From contig CM024755.1 of NCBI GenBank assembly GCA_014218235.1, positions 78,476,631 through 78,540,630 on the forward strand: a DNA stretch of 64,000 bases, read 5' to 3'. This DNA is from Colocasia esculenta (Eukaryota; Streptophyta; Magnoliopsida; Alismatales; Araceae). Positions 12,076 to 24,672 of this stretch are shown here, piece after piece (position 1 is the first letter of the stretch; every line of letters begins with the position of its first letter). The position numbers were made by a program, and so were the translations under genes. The notes under the pieces are model-generated. The model had not been told where the DNA came from, ran no database searches, and saw only the letters and a program-made list of their open reading frames with translations.

Positions 12076-12087
12076 GCTCTGATACCA
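12076..12087 (-). other. Primer binding site of fragment G
   Basis: The minus strand reads TGGTATCAGAGC, two bases from the LTR end at 12090. The match to the tRNA-iMet primer type proves that 12090-15472 is a 5' LTR on the minus strand. Confidence 0.93.
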
Positions 12088-12769
12088 ACTGTCACGCCTC
12101 GCCAATTTAGTAACGGAATAAATCGGGAGATGTGAGCAAAGTACAAAGTAGAGTAAAATGTACCGCAGTTGAATGATTCAGAGCATCTAATGAACATTAA
12201 TTCGAATAAACTCTTCATTTCATTGAAATTCACTAAGACTATTACAACCACTAAATTTGGAGCCACTACATTGAGCTCATAGACATCATTACATTGGAAA
12301 AGAAATCTAAAGCAACAACTACTAGACTCCATTGTACTAGGGCAACTTCATCAACTGACTCCATGTTTGCTCATCACTCTGGTCCTGTACCCTTGGTGTG
12401 TGTGACGTCATCTAGCTTACCTGAGACATAATAACAAATAGCAAAGGGTGAGCGATAACGCCCAGTAGGACTTAAATCTCGTGAATCAAGCAAGCTTTAA
12501 ATAATTAATGCTTTAAAAGGCAGAGTAATTAATGATAGAGCGAGTCATGTAACGTCGAGAAAGTAATAGCACAAGTAACATGGTTCAGATAGCAGATGAA
12601 TCAAGTATAGTACGATGATTAAAGTTAAGTCATGATAGAAACTATAACAACACGATGGCAAATAACGTCAACGTCAAGCAATAGCAAGCACACATGTATA
12701 GCAAGGAGAGAGAAAGTAGTTGGCCATTTAGAGAGTAAATTACACTTTGATTGATTTTCTTATCAATCA

Positions 12770-12990
12770 AAATAGTATAGTACTTTTGATTAACTTTCGT
12801 CAATCGAGATAGTAATGGCACTTTGGTTATCCGTAGATAGCCAAGAGAGAATATAGCACTTTTGTCATCAATAGACAACGAGAGAATATAACACTTTGTT
12901 ATCAATAGACAATGAGGGAATATAGCACTTTTGTTGGTCAAAGACATCAAGATAATTTAGCACTTTGTGTTGATTGTCTTAGATTAATCT
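12770..12990. repeat. Degenerate short repeats in the G LTR (about 60 bp apart)
   Basis: The motif TAGCACTTTTG/GGCACTTTG followed by a TCAATNGACAA block recurs near 12790, 12848, 12889, 12926 and 12958. It looks like an old, decayed tandem array inside the LTR. Confidence 0.55.
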
Positions 12991-13747
12991 TGATAGTATG
13001 GCACTTGGATGTAATGCCGACATCTTGATCATTTAACTCCCATGGGAAAATGGCACTTTTGGGCACTCTCCCCCGGACCAGATCGGGCCCTATTGCGCTG
13101 GCATTGATTATGTTGTTTATCTTTAGACAATCAATTAATGGCCAATAGAGAGTACTAAGAAATAGATAAGAGCACTAGATGAATAGACGAGACAGTAGAG
13201 TGAACGTGAATAGATGAGCTAGTAGAGTATAGACGAGAACTAAGGGACAATGCACGTAACACATCGAGTAGCAAGCGATAGTAACAGTTGCACAACACGC
13301 GCTATTGGTGTTGGCAGTCCGGTAGAAGGAGTATCTGACGGAGAGTTCGTCCAAGTCAAGAGAGAGTGTGTATATAGAAATAAGTGCTCGACGTTCTAGA
13401 GGATTTCTAGAACAGTGGAGCGTCGGTAACAGTATTCCAAAATCATCACGAGAAAACATAGACAAGTATATTTAAAATAGGGAAATTAATATATATTATT
13501 GAAATAAATTACCAGATACATTATGAAATATTTTCATGCCAAACTAAGCCAAATTGGATGGTTCAAGTATGCGCATGTGTGAGAGAAATTATAGATAGAG
13601 AAAGATCATGTGCATGTATTTTAATCACACCTAAATGTTTAATTTATGACAAGTGTAATTTTCTGTGTGTATGACTGTTAACAAAGTGTACATGCACTGT
13701 AGAGAGTCAGAGTATCGAAAATTGGGGGTTTTCATGCAAAAATCTGA

Positions 13748-13945
13748 GATCGCGACGCACCCCAGTAAGGGTCACGACGGGGTCAACTGAGATCGCGACA
13801 TGGCTTTGTACAGATCGCGAAGGGCTTGTCAGTTCGGTAGGCAGATCGCGACGGGGTCGCTTGAGGGTTGCGACGGGCTCGTCAGATCGGGCAGGCAGAT
13901 CACGACGATAGACCGTGTCACGATCAGATCGCGACGCAAGGTGCT
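13748..13945. repeat. Cluster of GATCGCGAC words in the LF2 LTR
   Basis: At least five copies of GATCGCGA(C/A) plus decayed forms (GATCACGAC, GTTGCGACG, GGTCACGACG) in 200 bp. It is the LF2 counterpart of the GAACGCGAC clusters of LF1. Confidence 0.8.
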
Positions 13946-15472
13946 GTCGCAATGGCCCTGAGAACACGGCCTATTGGGCCCTCGCGTTCACAGGGTCTGC
14001 GCCCGAGTCCGACAGGGAAAGGATAGTGCATTGGATTGCGGACTAGACTTACCCTATTTTGACACAGGGTGATTCAGAAAATCATAACTAATTGTACAAG
14101 CGATGAAAAATCATGAAACTAGTTGCGAATTGATCTAGACGTGCATGGGTACTTACAGTAAATAGGAATTTGAAAACAAACAGGGTTTTGACATGCTTTG
14201 TTCATGTGTATTCATGAAGGACATGGAACAGTACACAGATGAGATCAAAGAATTAGTTGGCAAGATAGGATGGATGAAAATTAGGGCTTTTAGTGGCAAA
14301 AGAAGCCTAACTATCATCAGTATTTCCCATAAAAATTTCGTATGATGGGATTTAGTATACATGGAGATCAATAATTAAAAAGAGGGTTCAGGGTCATGGT
14401 GTTTACAGAACTTCAAAAATTAAGAACAAAAGATTTGCTCGATGGAAAAATATGAGACAAGAGGGCTTTGAATCCTGAGGTTTAGATCAACCTACAGACG
14501 AAATTGATTTAGTTTTGCTCATGAGAATGCCTACCTGTGACTCCTTTTCTCTTCTAGGGTTAGAACTTTAAAGAACGGGGATGAGAGCTTGAGAGGTTCT
14601 TCTTCCCACGAGATCTCCTCCTCCCTGGCCTCTCCTCCTGGTCCAGCAACCCTTGGCAATGAGCTAGGGCCTGCCATGGAGCTTTAAAAGAGTATTTATG
14701 TCTCTTCCCTGTCTATTTCCTAATAGGACTCTAATTCCTATTTAATTCCGAGATTCCCTATTTAATTCCACCCTTCCATGCTTGCAACCTACCAATTGGG
14801 TTAGGAGAGAGGTAATTTCGTGGCCAACCTAATTGGGGAGGGTTAGGAATCCAAATCTGACTCAAATTAGCTATTTAATGCATTAAATACCTCTTTTCTA
14901 TTTAAGTAATAATTACATTACGAATTTTATGTATTTTCTTATTATTCCCCTTTTAAAAATTCCTATTTTGGCACAAAAAATTTAGATGATCCATTTAGCA
15001 AAACCCATCACTCAATGGAACTTAACTTATGGGAATTTCTTCTTTTAATTAGGAAATAATAGAATTTCAGACTTATTATATTTTTCTCACTTGAATTTAT
15101 TTATGAGCTATGAGAGGTCCATTGGTCCAATTTCGATAATGGGTCATCAATACCCGATGTTGGAGGACTCTCTGACATGTTCATTTAGATTATGAGCCTG
15201 TGATATTTCCGTGTTAATAGTTTTCCGACTTAGTTTCCAAATTTGGATCATTAGTCACGTTGTGACGTATACTTGGCCAATCGGATTTTTCGTTGCACGA
15301 ATTTCTTCATGGAACACTTAGAGATAATATTTGGGGTAGATTTATAATTTTTACAAAATTTTTAGATGTGTTATTGAACATACGATAATAGTATGTATGT
15401 TTTATTATTCTACTTTTTATAGAAATTTATTATTTCAAATTTTAAAATTCTGATTTTTTTTTCGGGTTGCTG

Positions 15473-15546
15473 CACCTGTACCCTTTGCGGGTAATTTTGT
15501 GTTGTTGTACATTGTGTACCAGTCCCTTCAAGTGTTGAGGTGGACT
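15473..15546 (+). mobile_element. Small LF1 LTR fragment
   Basis: Matches 9820-9893 of the F LTR (CTGTACCCTTTGCGGGTA through GTGTTGAGGTGGACT). It lies between the ends of G and H and is the remains of the LF1 LTR they entered. Confidence 0.75.
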
Positions 15547-17621
15547 TGAGCCGATGCTTCGCCAGGGATATCATTCACAAGTCCGTAAAAATATAAAGAA
15601 AATTACTCAAATATAAATAAGATTGTCAATCTTACAAATATTTACATGAAATATACATAGTCATTTCTCAACTGTAACCAAACTAGTATAACAATAACCG
15701 GGGCATACCCAAAGGTGAACAACAGAAAGAAAATTACACTGCTGGAGGTGTAGACCCTACCTCGCTACGGTGCGACTCAGAACTAGACAAAGGGTGAGAA
15801 GCCTCCTGCTCTCCCTCACTTGAAAGGGGGTAGGGGTGAGCCTCACGAGTCACTGGCTCAGTAGGGAAACTCCCCTAGAAACCGAGCAAACCAACACAAG
15901 TAGTAAAGCAGGAAGCTATGCTAACAATTTATAGAACTAGCTAGCAGGATATTAAAGCCGCAAATATCACTTACCGCTTGCCGTTTAATAGAAGACAACA
16001 TTAATAAATAAACGGCAAACCATAAACAAGTGTACGTGCCAAAGTAGGAAAATGCCACACTCGAGTCACGAAGACTGGTTCGCGACACCAACTATTGACC
16101 CGGACAAACCACACAGGACTACCTCTCAGTCTCGCAGCCACGGATGGAAGGTCCAGTTGCTGCTCCACTAGAACAAGTCAAGGAGATTATGGAGGCCAAC
16201 CAACACCACTTCTGCGGACCGCACAGCCGCAGGCCCATGCCTGGCAGCTTTAGGGACTCCGGTCCGAGCTCCCTAAAGTAAGGCACTGGAAAACAGGACT
16301 AGCTGGGGCCCAGTACGTCAACTGGTGTCCGTAACCCCCAACCACGAGCGCGCTACAAGTGACAAAACACAGACTCTCACAAGTCGTTGTCCCACTGTCG
16401 TCTTTCCCTCAGCCAGACGTACAACTCCACACAAGAGCGAGGGTGTCCAAGAAGACGACACAGACCTCGACGGTACACAAGTACCGGGACAAGCCCCGAG
16501 CACACACGTGCCTAGCTCACACAAAACCTGGGGTTCCCAACTGAAGAGGTATCCACGGTAGGCGTCGTACTACTCGCCACGCACACACAAACCACGTGCA
16601 CACTGCACAAGCCACGTGAAACCCTATGTCAACCGCGTGAACACCACGCTAACCACACACACACAACATGCTCCCCGGAGCGCTACAGGTGCCAACGCAC
16701 CACTACCCTTTGCCATGCAACATTATTCACAATAATCGGATAAAGACGCTCACATGCATATACACAACAGTCCCTCGGCTGTGAATGCGACAGGGCCCCA
16801 TGTCGCCATCTGAATGCGACACCCTGATATGTCGCGTTCATACGCTCAACGCGACGGGTCGGCCTGTCGCGTTCTGAACTCGACAGGAGGGTCCGTCGCC
16901 TTCACAGACGGGAACCCTAATCCGGGTACCCCTCTCCGGATCTCCACCACAAACTCTGTAAGCTGATATTCTCATCCATTTTACATGCTTTAATGAGTGT
17001 CCTAGCATGGTATCTATGGTTTGAAATGTAAATAACATGTTAAACATGCCACACACACAATCCATGAATCAAACGGGGTGGAATCTCCCTACCTTCGTGA
17101 AGAACGAGACCCACACGACGTTTCCCCCACCTCACACAGCGTCCTCGCAGCGAGAACACGCCGAAAACACTTTTCAGAATGCGAAAACGCCTAGAAATCA
17201 CCGCACAATACCTCCCCTGGCCGAGTAGAGTTTGCAAAAGCTCTGTTCAGCCTAACTGCTTAAAAACGCAGCTCGGTTGGGAATGCGACGCACGCATCCG
17301 TCGCGACCTGAATGCGACGGTTCTGGCTGTCACCTTCCCAAGGTCGACGTCAGCAACCTGCCCAACGTGTGACACGTGGTGCGCATGCAGACGACAACCT
17401 AAAACAGCAGTTCCATGAACGCGACACCTAGGACCCTCGCATTCAGAACGTGACACTCCTCACTGTCGTGTTCACAGACAGTGAACAGGTAGGTGCTTTG
17501 GGCCCAACCTGTCGGCCCACAATGCCCCAGAAACCTGCGAGAACACTTGCGGCACACGTCATTGGCCACACACTGGCCTCCACAAGCACAATGTCACGAT
17601 CCGAACGATCAGTACGCTACA
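15547..17621 (-). repeat. Fragment H 3' LTR (diverged LF1 relative)
   Basis: 2075 bp; minus strand starts TGTAGCGTACTG and ends GCATCGGCTCA. The interior shares blocks with LF1 (for example 16195-16290 versus 5750-5850), but the left 500 bp differ. Coding sequence with a pre-LTR segment lies to its right, so it is a 3' LTR. GCGAC/GTCGC words cluster at 16785-16905 and 17280-17470. Confidence 0.75.
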
Positions 17622-17660
17622 TTACTATCACCTAAAAGAAATTTCGTCCTCGAAATTCAG
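17622..17660 (-). other. Conserved pre-LTR segment of fragment H
   Basis: The minus strand reads TTTCGAGGACGAAATTTC, then TTTTAGGTGATAGTAA, up to the LTR. It is the same design as at 7352-7385 in non-coding element B, which ties H and B to one origin. Confidence 0.65.
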
Positions 17661-17729
17661 AACGGAAATTCAACACCAAAAACATTTAATTAAACTAGCA
17701 TGGTACTATCACCTAAAAGAATTAAAAGC

Positions 17730-18235
17730 TTACTGAAACAAGTATGGATATGCTTTCATCATCTCATCCGCTAGTTCCCATGTATCTTCTCCGCCTTGCC
17801 TATTTTCCCATCTAACTTTTTCTAGTTCAATCTCTTTATTTATGAGCTTTTGGGTTCTGTGACCTGTAATCTGTACCGAATATTCTGGCATAGTCATATC
17901 TGGCATTAAATCATCCCTTTGATAGCTGACCACCTGAGAAGGATCTTTAATGTACTTTCTGAGCATTGAACGTGAAATACATCATGTGCATCTGTAAAGT
18001 CTGCTGGCAAATCCAATCTGTAAGCTGTTTCACCAATCCTTTCTTTTATCTGGGATGGTCTAACATATCTTGGACTTAATTTACCTTTCTTACTGAAGCT
18101 CAGTACACCTTTAGTAGGAGAAACTTTCAAAAAGACATAATCTCCGACTTTAAACTGCAAAGGCCTGCGTTTAGTATCTACGTAACTCTTATGGCGACTC
18201 TGTGCTGTCTGGAGCTTTTTGTTGATAAATTTCAC
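17730..18235 (-). pseudogene. Chromovirus pol C-terminus: integrase tail and chromodomain (fragment H)
   Basis: Integrase inserts the cDNA copy into the chromosome, and the chromodomain is thought to steer it to marked chromatin. From 18235 down, the frame shows the integrase GPY/F-type region: GDYVFLKVSPTKG, GKLSPRYVRPSQIKERIGE, then AYRLDLPADFTDAHDVFHV. Near 17968 a one-base loss shifts the frame; the other frame continues SMLRKYIKDPSQVVSY, then a chromodomain-like end with VRWENRQGGEDTWELADEMM and the stop at 17730. Everything upstream (gag to integrase core) is missing; the cut at 18236 joins an LF1 LTR tip. It is the only coding piece attached to an LF1-like LTR and so hints at the autonomous source of elements B and F. 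Confidence 0.8.
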
Positions 18236-18628
18236 AGACTAATGGGCCACACACTGACCACCAAACCCGCTAAGCAAGGATTCGCGAAGATCTAAAAAAC
18301 GTGCAACGTTACATTATTATAACCTAAAAAGGAATGTCGTCCTCGACATTCAAAACAAACCACAGTAAGCCGGATTATCACCTAAAAAGGAACAAAGCCA
18401 TCCACAGAACAAGTAGAATACACTTTCTCTACAATTGCTTTTCAGACCATCCATACTGATGATTCATCTGTTCATTTCCACGCTTGTTTTTCTTTCCTCT
18501 TTTCTTTAATTCATTTCACAGATGCACTACCCGATTATTACATGCTGCTCTTTCTTTACCCTTTAAATGTAGGCAATTCTACCTTACTGTTGGCGCTTTA
18601 TCTCCTTGGATTCAACCTACTTCCACAC
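18236..18628 (-). mobile_element. LF1 fragment: LTR tip plus pre-LTR interior
   Basis: 18236-18313 is the first 78 bp of an LF1 LTR in reverse complement (compare 7766-7845). 18314-18628 matches the element B interior next to its 3' LTR (7352-7622). It is a broken minus-strand copy. Confidence 0.75.
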
Positions 18629-19290
18629 TAGTCCCTTCAAGTGTTGAGGTAGACTTGTGTTCTGTGGAGGTCTGTGGAGTGACCTTCCACGTGTTGTGTT
18701 TTTAGTCGTCTTTGAATAAGCTTCCAATTATGTTTTGATGTAAGGTGTTGGTGTGAGGTGGATTGGCTAGCTGATGCCAGTTCTGTTACCCTTCGTGGGT
18801 AGGTTGCATGTGAGGCTTATAGCTTAGGTGACCAATTATTGTAATAGTTTTCCTGTGAGGCATGTGGCCTAGGCATTTCAGTTGTAGAGTAGACAAGTAG
18901 TGCTGTGCTAGTCCTGTTGTCTCTTTATCCTCCAGGATTTGTGCTAGATAGTGAGATATATTGTTTAGCTGTTATTTATTATGTTTTGTTATAAGCATGA
19001 TATGGTTTGACTTTCAGTGTTGCCAGTGTGACCTTCTAGGGTTGAGGTCTGTTCAGTGTTGTGTGTTGTTTTGGGTGGACCCTACTGAGCTAGTGACTTG
19101 TTGAGACACACTCCCCTACAGTTCTTTTCAGGGCTTACCATTGGTATGCCTTGCAAAAGCGTTGTGGCAGACTTGGTCCACCAGAAGTAGTGTTAGTTGT
19201 GTTGTCTGAGCTTGTGCTCTCTCGGTGTATGCCCCAGGTAGTTGTACTTTTTAATTGGGCATGTAATAATGTATTGGGACAGTTGTACAT
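18629..19290 (+). mobile_element. LF1 LTR interior fragment
   Basis: Matches about 9875-10530 of the F 5' LTR on the same strand, ending GTATTGGGACAGTTGTACAT. It is followed directly by the last bases of a pre-LTR segment (GATAATAA) and the LTR at 19299, so a deletion joined them. Confidence 0.75.
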
Positions 19291-19298
19291 GATAATAA

Positions 19299-22227
19299 TG
19301 TAACATCGCGCGTTTCTCGGATCTTCGCGGATCCTTGCTTAGCGGGTTTGGTGGCCAGTGTGTGGCCCATTAGTTTGTGTTTCAGGTGTTTTCGTCGGTT
19401 GTGAGGCTTTGTGGGCCGGAAGATTGGGCCCAAAGCACTCACAGGTTTTCTGCTTGTGAACGCGACAGGGGTGTGCATCGCATTCTGAACACGACAGCCC
19501 TGGCAGTCATGTTCTGCTTGCCAACCGAGATGCGGTCCTCATCTGCATGTGCGCCGCAAGTCGCGCAAAGGGCGACTTGCTGACGTTGGCCTTGGGAAGG
19601 TGATGGCCTAGGATGTCGCGTTCAGGTTGCGATGGAGGGCTATGTCGCGTTCCCAACCGCAATGTGTTTTTAAGCAAGTTCGGTCGAATAGAGCTTTCAC
19701 AAGCTCTGCTCGGCCAGGGGAGGCTGCTGCAGAGGATTTCCGAGCGATTTGGCATTTTGGAGTGGTTTTCGGCGTGCTCTCGCCGTGAGGACGTTGCATG
19801 GAGCCGGGGAGACGCCGTGCTGTGGTTGGTTTGCGTGTTCTTCACGAAGGTAGGGATATCTCACCTGGTTTCATTTCGTGGATCATGTATGATGCATGTT
19901 TGGACTGTTTGTTGCTTTATAAACAATAGATATCATGCTAGGGCAATCATTAAAGCATGAAAAATGAGAACTAAGCGTGGTTTGTATGGCTTGTGGGGGT
20001 GATCCGGGGAGAGCATCCCATATTAGGGTTCTTGCCTGTGTAGGCGACCGAGCCCCCTGTCGCGTTCTGAACGCGACATGCCAACTCGTCGCGTTCAAGT
20101 TCTTGAACACGACATATCGGGGTGTCACGTTCTGAAGGCGACATTACCCCACGTCGCGACCTCAGCTGAGAGGTCCTGTTGTGCATTATTTAAACGGTAC
20201 GATTATTCGGCTATCGATGTCTTATGTGCATGGTTCGTGTGAGTGGTGCATTGGCACCTGTAGCGCTCATTGAGCGTGTTGTCCATGTGGTGGACGTGTT
20301 GTTTATGTGGTTGAAAAACGGTTTGTATGGTTTGAGCGATATATATATGGTTGGTTTGTGGTGACTGGGCAGTGAGGTTCCGGTGTGAACCTAGCCTTGG
20401 TCATTTAATGTTTATTATAGATTATTTATTTAAGATGGTTTAACTGGTAAAGTGTGAGTACGATTATTAAGTGGTTATTGTGTAATTAGCTTAATGCAGC
20501 CATGGTGGTCACCTCGTGACCAATGACAGGTTAAGTTATTACTAGTTAATGTAATTTATATATGCGTCTATGTAGGCTAGCTTGTGGGTCACAGAGTGAC
20601 CGAGGCAAGTTATTCCTCACATGTGTACCGTGGTTTGTAATAAAGATAATATGTGTAAGTATTGTGGTTTGAGCATTTCCGAGTGTGGTGGTCCGGCGCC
20701 TATTCCGGAATACGTCTCTAGTTGGGTACCCTAGGTTTTGTGTAAGCCAGACACGTTAGTGCTCGAGGTTTGTCTCGGTACTGTGTGTACCGTTGAGGTC
20801 TGTGTTATCTGTCCTAGACACCCTCACTCCTGTGTTTGAGTTGCACGTCCGACTGAGGAAAGATGACAGAGGGCAGTGACCTGTGAGAGTTTGTGTTTGG
20901 TCGCTTGTAGCGAGCTCGTAGTTGGGGGTACGGACACCAGTAGTTGACACTGGTCCCCAACTAGTCCTGTTTTCCAGTGCCTCACTTTGGGGAGCTTAGG
21001 CCAGAGTCCCTAAAGGTGCCAGGCATGGATCTGCAGCTGTGTGGTCTGCAGGTGTGGTGTTGGTTAGTCACCACTGTTCTTTGGCTTGTGCTTGTGGAGC
21101 GAGAGTTGGACCTTTCATCCGTGACTGCTAGACTGAGAGGTAGTTCTTGTGTTGTGTTGTTTGGGTTGGATACCGGCGTCATGAACCAGTAGTCCATTCC
21201 CGTGTGGTGGCATCGTTCCTTTCCGACTCGTACTTTGCCACCGGTTGTGGTTTGTGTGTAGCGACTAGTTGGTTGTGGTTTGACCCTTGTAGTGTGCCTG
21301 GTAGGAGGCATAGTTTGTACTGAGTTTGTGGTCGTACCTCGTGGTAGTAGGTACCTGTACCCTTTGCGGTAGTGTTTTGTGTGGTGGTTCATACCAGTCA
21401 CCTTCAAGTGTTGATGTGGACTTGTGTTCTATGAAGGTCTGTGAGGTGACCTTCCACTTGTGTGTGTTTTTACTCGTCTTTGGATAATGCTTCCGATTAG
21501 AATGTTTTGATGTTGGTGTTAGGTGTAGATTGGCTAGCTGATGCCAGTTGTTCCCTTCGTGGGTAGGTTGCCTGTGAGGCTTGTAGCCTAGAGACCAATT
21601 GTTGTAATAGTTTGCCTGTGAGGCATGGGGCCTAGGTGTTTCAGGCTGTCACTGTAGCAGACAAGCAGTGCTGTGCTAGTCCTGTTGTCTCTTTATCCTC
21701 CGGATTTATGCTAGCTACTGAGATATATTTTTAGCTATTATTTATTATTTTGTTGTGAGCATGATATGGTTTGACTTTCAGTGTTTCCAGTGAGACCTTC
21801 TAGGGTTGAGGTCTCTTCAGTGTTGTGTGTTGTTTTGGGTGGTCCCTACTATGCTAGTGACTTGTTGAGGCTCACTCCCTTACAGTTCTTTTCAGGACTT
21901 ACCATTGGTATGGCTTGCAAAGGCGTTGTGGAAAACTTGGTCCACCAGCAGTAGTGTTAGTTGTGTTGTCTGAGCTTGTGCTCCCTCGGGGTATGCCCCA
22001 GGTAGTTGTACTTTTTAATTAGACATGTAATATTGTATTTGGACAATTGTAAATTGTTATATGCAGATATGAGCACATGTACTTTTTGTGTCTTGTACTG
22101 TTGTGATTGTCTTTTATATTCTTACTGAACACGTGTGTGAGCTATCCCTTGCAAGATTTCGGTCCATTCGTGGGAGGTGGATCTGGATATGGAGCCTTAC
22201 TGGGCATAAATATCCCGGGCCGCTACA
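19299..22227 (+). repeat. Element F 3' LTR (LF1)
   Basis: 2929 bp from TGTAACATCGCGCG to GGGCCGCTACA, a full-length match to 7766-10699. No primer site follows it; the next bases (GTAAC) fit a target duplication with 7761-7765. The last 600 bp show scattered small indels relative to the 5' LTR. Confidence 0.82.
20058..20078. repeat. Perfect palindrome of two GCGAC words
   Basis: TGTCGCGTTC, one T, GAACGCGACA: 10-bp arms around one base. It lies inside the CpG word cluster of the F 3' LTR (about 20040-20155). Confidence 0.9.
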
Positions 22228-24505
22228 GTAACTTTGCTTCAATTTCATTCATGTTTCCAACTATCAATCCCTTCCCTGCTTCAACAATTACTTGCACATT
22301 TCCACTGACCATTTTATCTTTTGGTGCCACTGTTTTATGTCTGCACTCACTCACTGGTTTTCCTCTGCCCCTTACTAATTACCTATACAAGATACTTTCT
22401 GCTCTGACCTGCTATCCATTATTTGATTCCATCTGCTTTATTGCTCTATATACCAGCAATATCTGATATAGTACTCTTAAACTCTGTTCTTTCTATTATT
22501 GCAATGTTTATGCTACTTGTTACTTTTCCATTGCACACGCTGATTTATCAGATACTTATCAAATACTTTACAAATTCTACTCTCAATATCACTTTCAATT
22601 CTTTGCATTTCTATTACATTCTAACTTTAGCTGAACCCAAATTTGACTTACCAAAAATCATTTTATTTAAACAATTACCACCGGAAGATAATATCTGAAG
22701 CTTCAAACTGTTCTCTTTGCCATACCAATGTTATCATATTCTGCTCTTATTTATGCACTAAAAATTACAATTTAACATACTAATCAAATAACTCGTGTGC
22801 ACTGCTCTGACTCTGTATTTCCTCATCAGGTAAATAAACTACTCATTCAACTATGCACGTGCTCTGCCACTAACTTTATTCAATTCCTTCAATCAACTAC
22901 TAACTAACCCAAAAGTCTTCTCTATGTAATTGATTAACCCTTTCCATCTGCATTCCACAACTCACCGACCTCAAGAATTTCAAACTGTACACCTTACTTA
23001 TTCTTCCTGTTATACTCTGCCGCAACCTTGTCTATTCTTTATTCTTTAGCCAATCTGTCTCTGCTACCATATCAAATTCTAACGAACATTCTAATAAAGA
23101 ATACCTCTACTGAACTGAATTCCTTATTCGATACTACTCCATAACCTCTTACTATACATCACTTTAATCATCTGTTTATAACCATCTGCTGATCTGCTAT
23201 ACTCATCTCTTCTTCTAATCATAATGCTTACCTGTATCAATTACATATTACTATAGTGCTTTCTCAAATACTCTATTCTGGCTGATCTCATTGTACTACT
23301 CAAACTTTCTGACTCATACTATAACTCTTCTTAATACATACTTACTGAAGTACTGCCAAGTCTGAAATCTAATTATCTTTTTCCTTTAAATACCAAGGTC
23401 TACTCTTTCTGATTTCTCTGCCCACATTGTTGCTTTACAAACTCTTCACCCGCTCTTACTGCACTCTATTGTTACATCTCTATTTCTATTTACTGAAACC
23501 ATTACTGCCATAACACTGTTACTAGTACTAACAATCATGTATTTTTCATTCCTTCCCTTTCCTGAATCAACCTTCTCTATTCACTCTCTTTACTGAAAAA
23601 CTTAATCCCAAATTCTCACAAGTCAGAACACCTTAATTGACCTCTGATCTGATCCTACTGAATTTCTAAATCTTACTCAAAATAACATTGATCTCACTTA
23701 CCTGACTTTATACCAATTCCTTGCCTCAACTGCCACAATACACTGAACATTTCTGCAGAACATCACAAAATCTCATTGCAACACTGCAACATATAACAAA
23801 CACTTCTGCTATTAACAACAAGCTGCCCTTCAGAACTGTTATCTGCTTACCCACTACTGATTCTTAACTAGTCTCAAAATTTTGTTTTAGCTCAACAACC
23901 TATTCATTCCCTCTTTCTTTAATCACCATTCTCATTTCTGTACTTTTCACAATCTTTAACAAATCCTTCTAATACTAACAAACATCTCTAATTACAACAT
24001 ACACTTAATTTCATTGCCACAAATTGTTGTTCCTCTGTTTACTAATAACTCATCTAATGTTGATCTGAATCACTTAATTATCTAAAATCTTCCACTTCAT
24101 TGATCTCATTACCATTTAAATAGTTTCTCAATACCCACTGACACAAATCACAAACATAACACTTACTTTTATCAGATTTCTCAATCTTTTACAGCTGACA
24201 ATCTTTAACACCACAATGTTTCATCCTGTCACACTATCTGCACTATTACCCTATTACACTGCTATGCTTATAGAAAATTCTGTTTACACATATACACTTC
24301 TACTGCCGTATACCTGTCTCTACTAATCATCTGCTTTACTAACAACACTTTCATCACACCCAACCATATCTCTCTCAGAAAACAACTCTACCAATTCCTT
24401 CTCAACTCACGCTACTTACTAAACTAGTTCTCAGCAACCCATTATCAACTGCCAACCCCACAAACATGTACACACAATCTTACACACCAAAAACATGGGT
24501 GAGAA
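22228..24505 (-). mobile_element. Element B interior, main part (non-coding, purine-rich on the minus strand)
   Basis: About 2.3 kb rich in C, T and A on the plus strand, with stops in all frames and only short hydrophobic ORFs forced by base composition. The end near 24400-24505 matches the F leader (10800-10900) in reverse complement. The left end resumes the B interior broken at 7765. I see no gene or RNA. Confidence 0.65.
24501..24505. other. Target duplication of the solo LF2 LTR, left copy (GAGAA)
   Basis: GAGAA is next to TGTCACGTCC (24506) and again directly after the other end (38951-38955). Confidence 0.93.
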
Positions 24506-24667
24506 TGTCACGTCCCAAAGCATGGCAGCAGAAGAGTTAATTGATCGTTGAGACGTCAACAATCGACAAATAAGTCTCTAGCGAGCAATCACATATAACA
24601 CAATTATTTGTGCTAATAATGAAACTTAAACTTTTTATTTCATTTCAATAATGAGAACTGGTACATA

Positions 24668-24672
24668 CTCTA
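24668..24672. other. Target duplication of Tekay-1, left copy (CTCTA)
   Basis: CTCTA lies directly before the LTR start at 24673 and directly after the other LTR end (35549-35553). Confidence 0.96.

Larger units (their letters stand above)
11430..15472 (-). mobile_element. Fragment G: LF2 element with 5' LTR, primer site and partial gag
   Basis: Minus-strand 5' portion of a retrotransposon: LTR 12090-15472, primer site 12076-12087 and gag remnant 11440-11865. The pol region and 3' LTR are missing. It is the only LF2 copy here with internal sequence, so it shows that LF2 belongs to a gag-bearing element. Confidence 0.75.
12090..15472 (-). repeat. Fragment G 5' LTR (LF2)
   Basis: 3383 bp; minus strand starts TGCAGCAACCCG and ends GGCGTGACA. 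It is related to the solo LTR (24506-38950): both share the GGGTGATTCAGAAAATC/AGAAAATCAAAAC region, the hydrophobic AT-rich end and the same termini. A run of GATCGCGAC words lies at 13748-13945. Several short tandem-like blocks of AGATAGTA/CACTTTTGTTATCAATAGACA occur at 12770-12960. Confidence 0.82.
7766..22227 (+). mobile_element. Element F: plus-strand LF1 element with scrambled core
   Basis: The 5' LTR (7766-10699) is followed by a primer site and non-coding leader. A second, co-oriented LF1 LTR (19299-22227) is followed by no primer site, as expected for a 3' LTR. Flanks are GTACC (7761-7765) and GTAAC (22228-22232), a target duplication with one mismatch. Between them lie fragment G, fragment H and partial LF1 LTRs that cannot all be simple insertions. 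The outer pairing is likely; the inner history is unresolved. Confidence 0.6.

Noticed and set aside
22107..22698. Hydrophobic open frames as membrane proteins
   Set aside because: They cross the F LTR end and lie in pyrimidine-rich non-coding sequence of element B; the hydrophobicity comes from T-rich codons.
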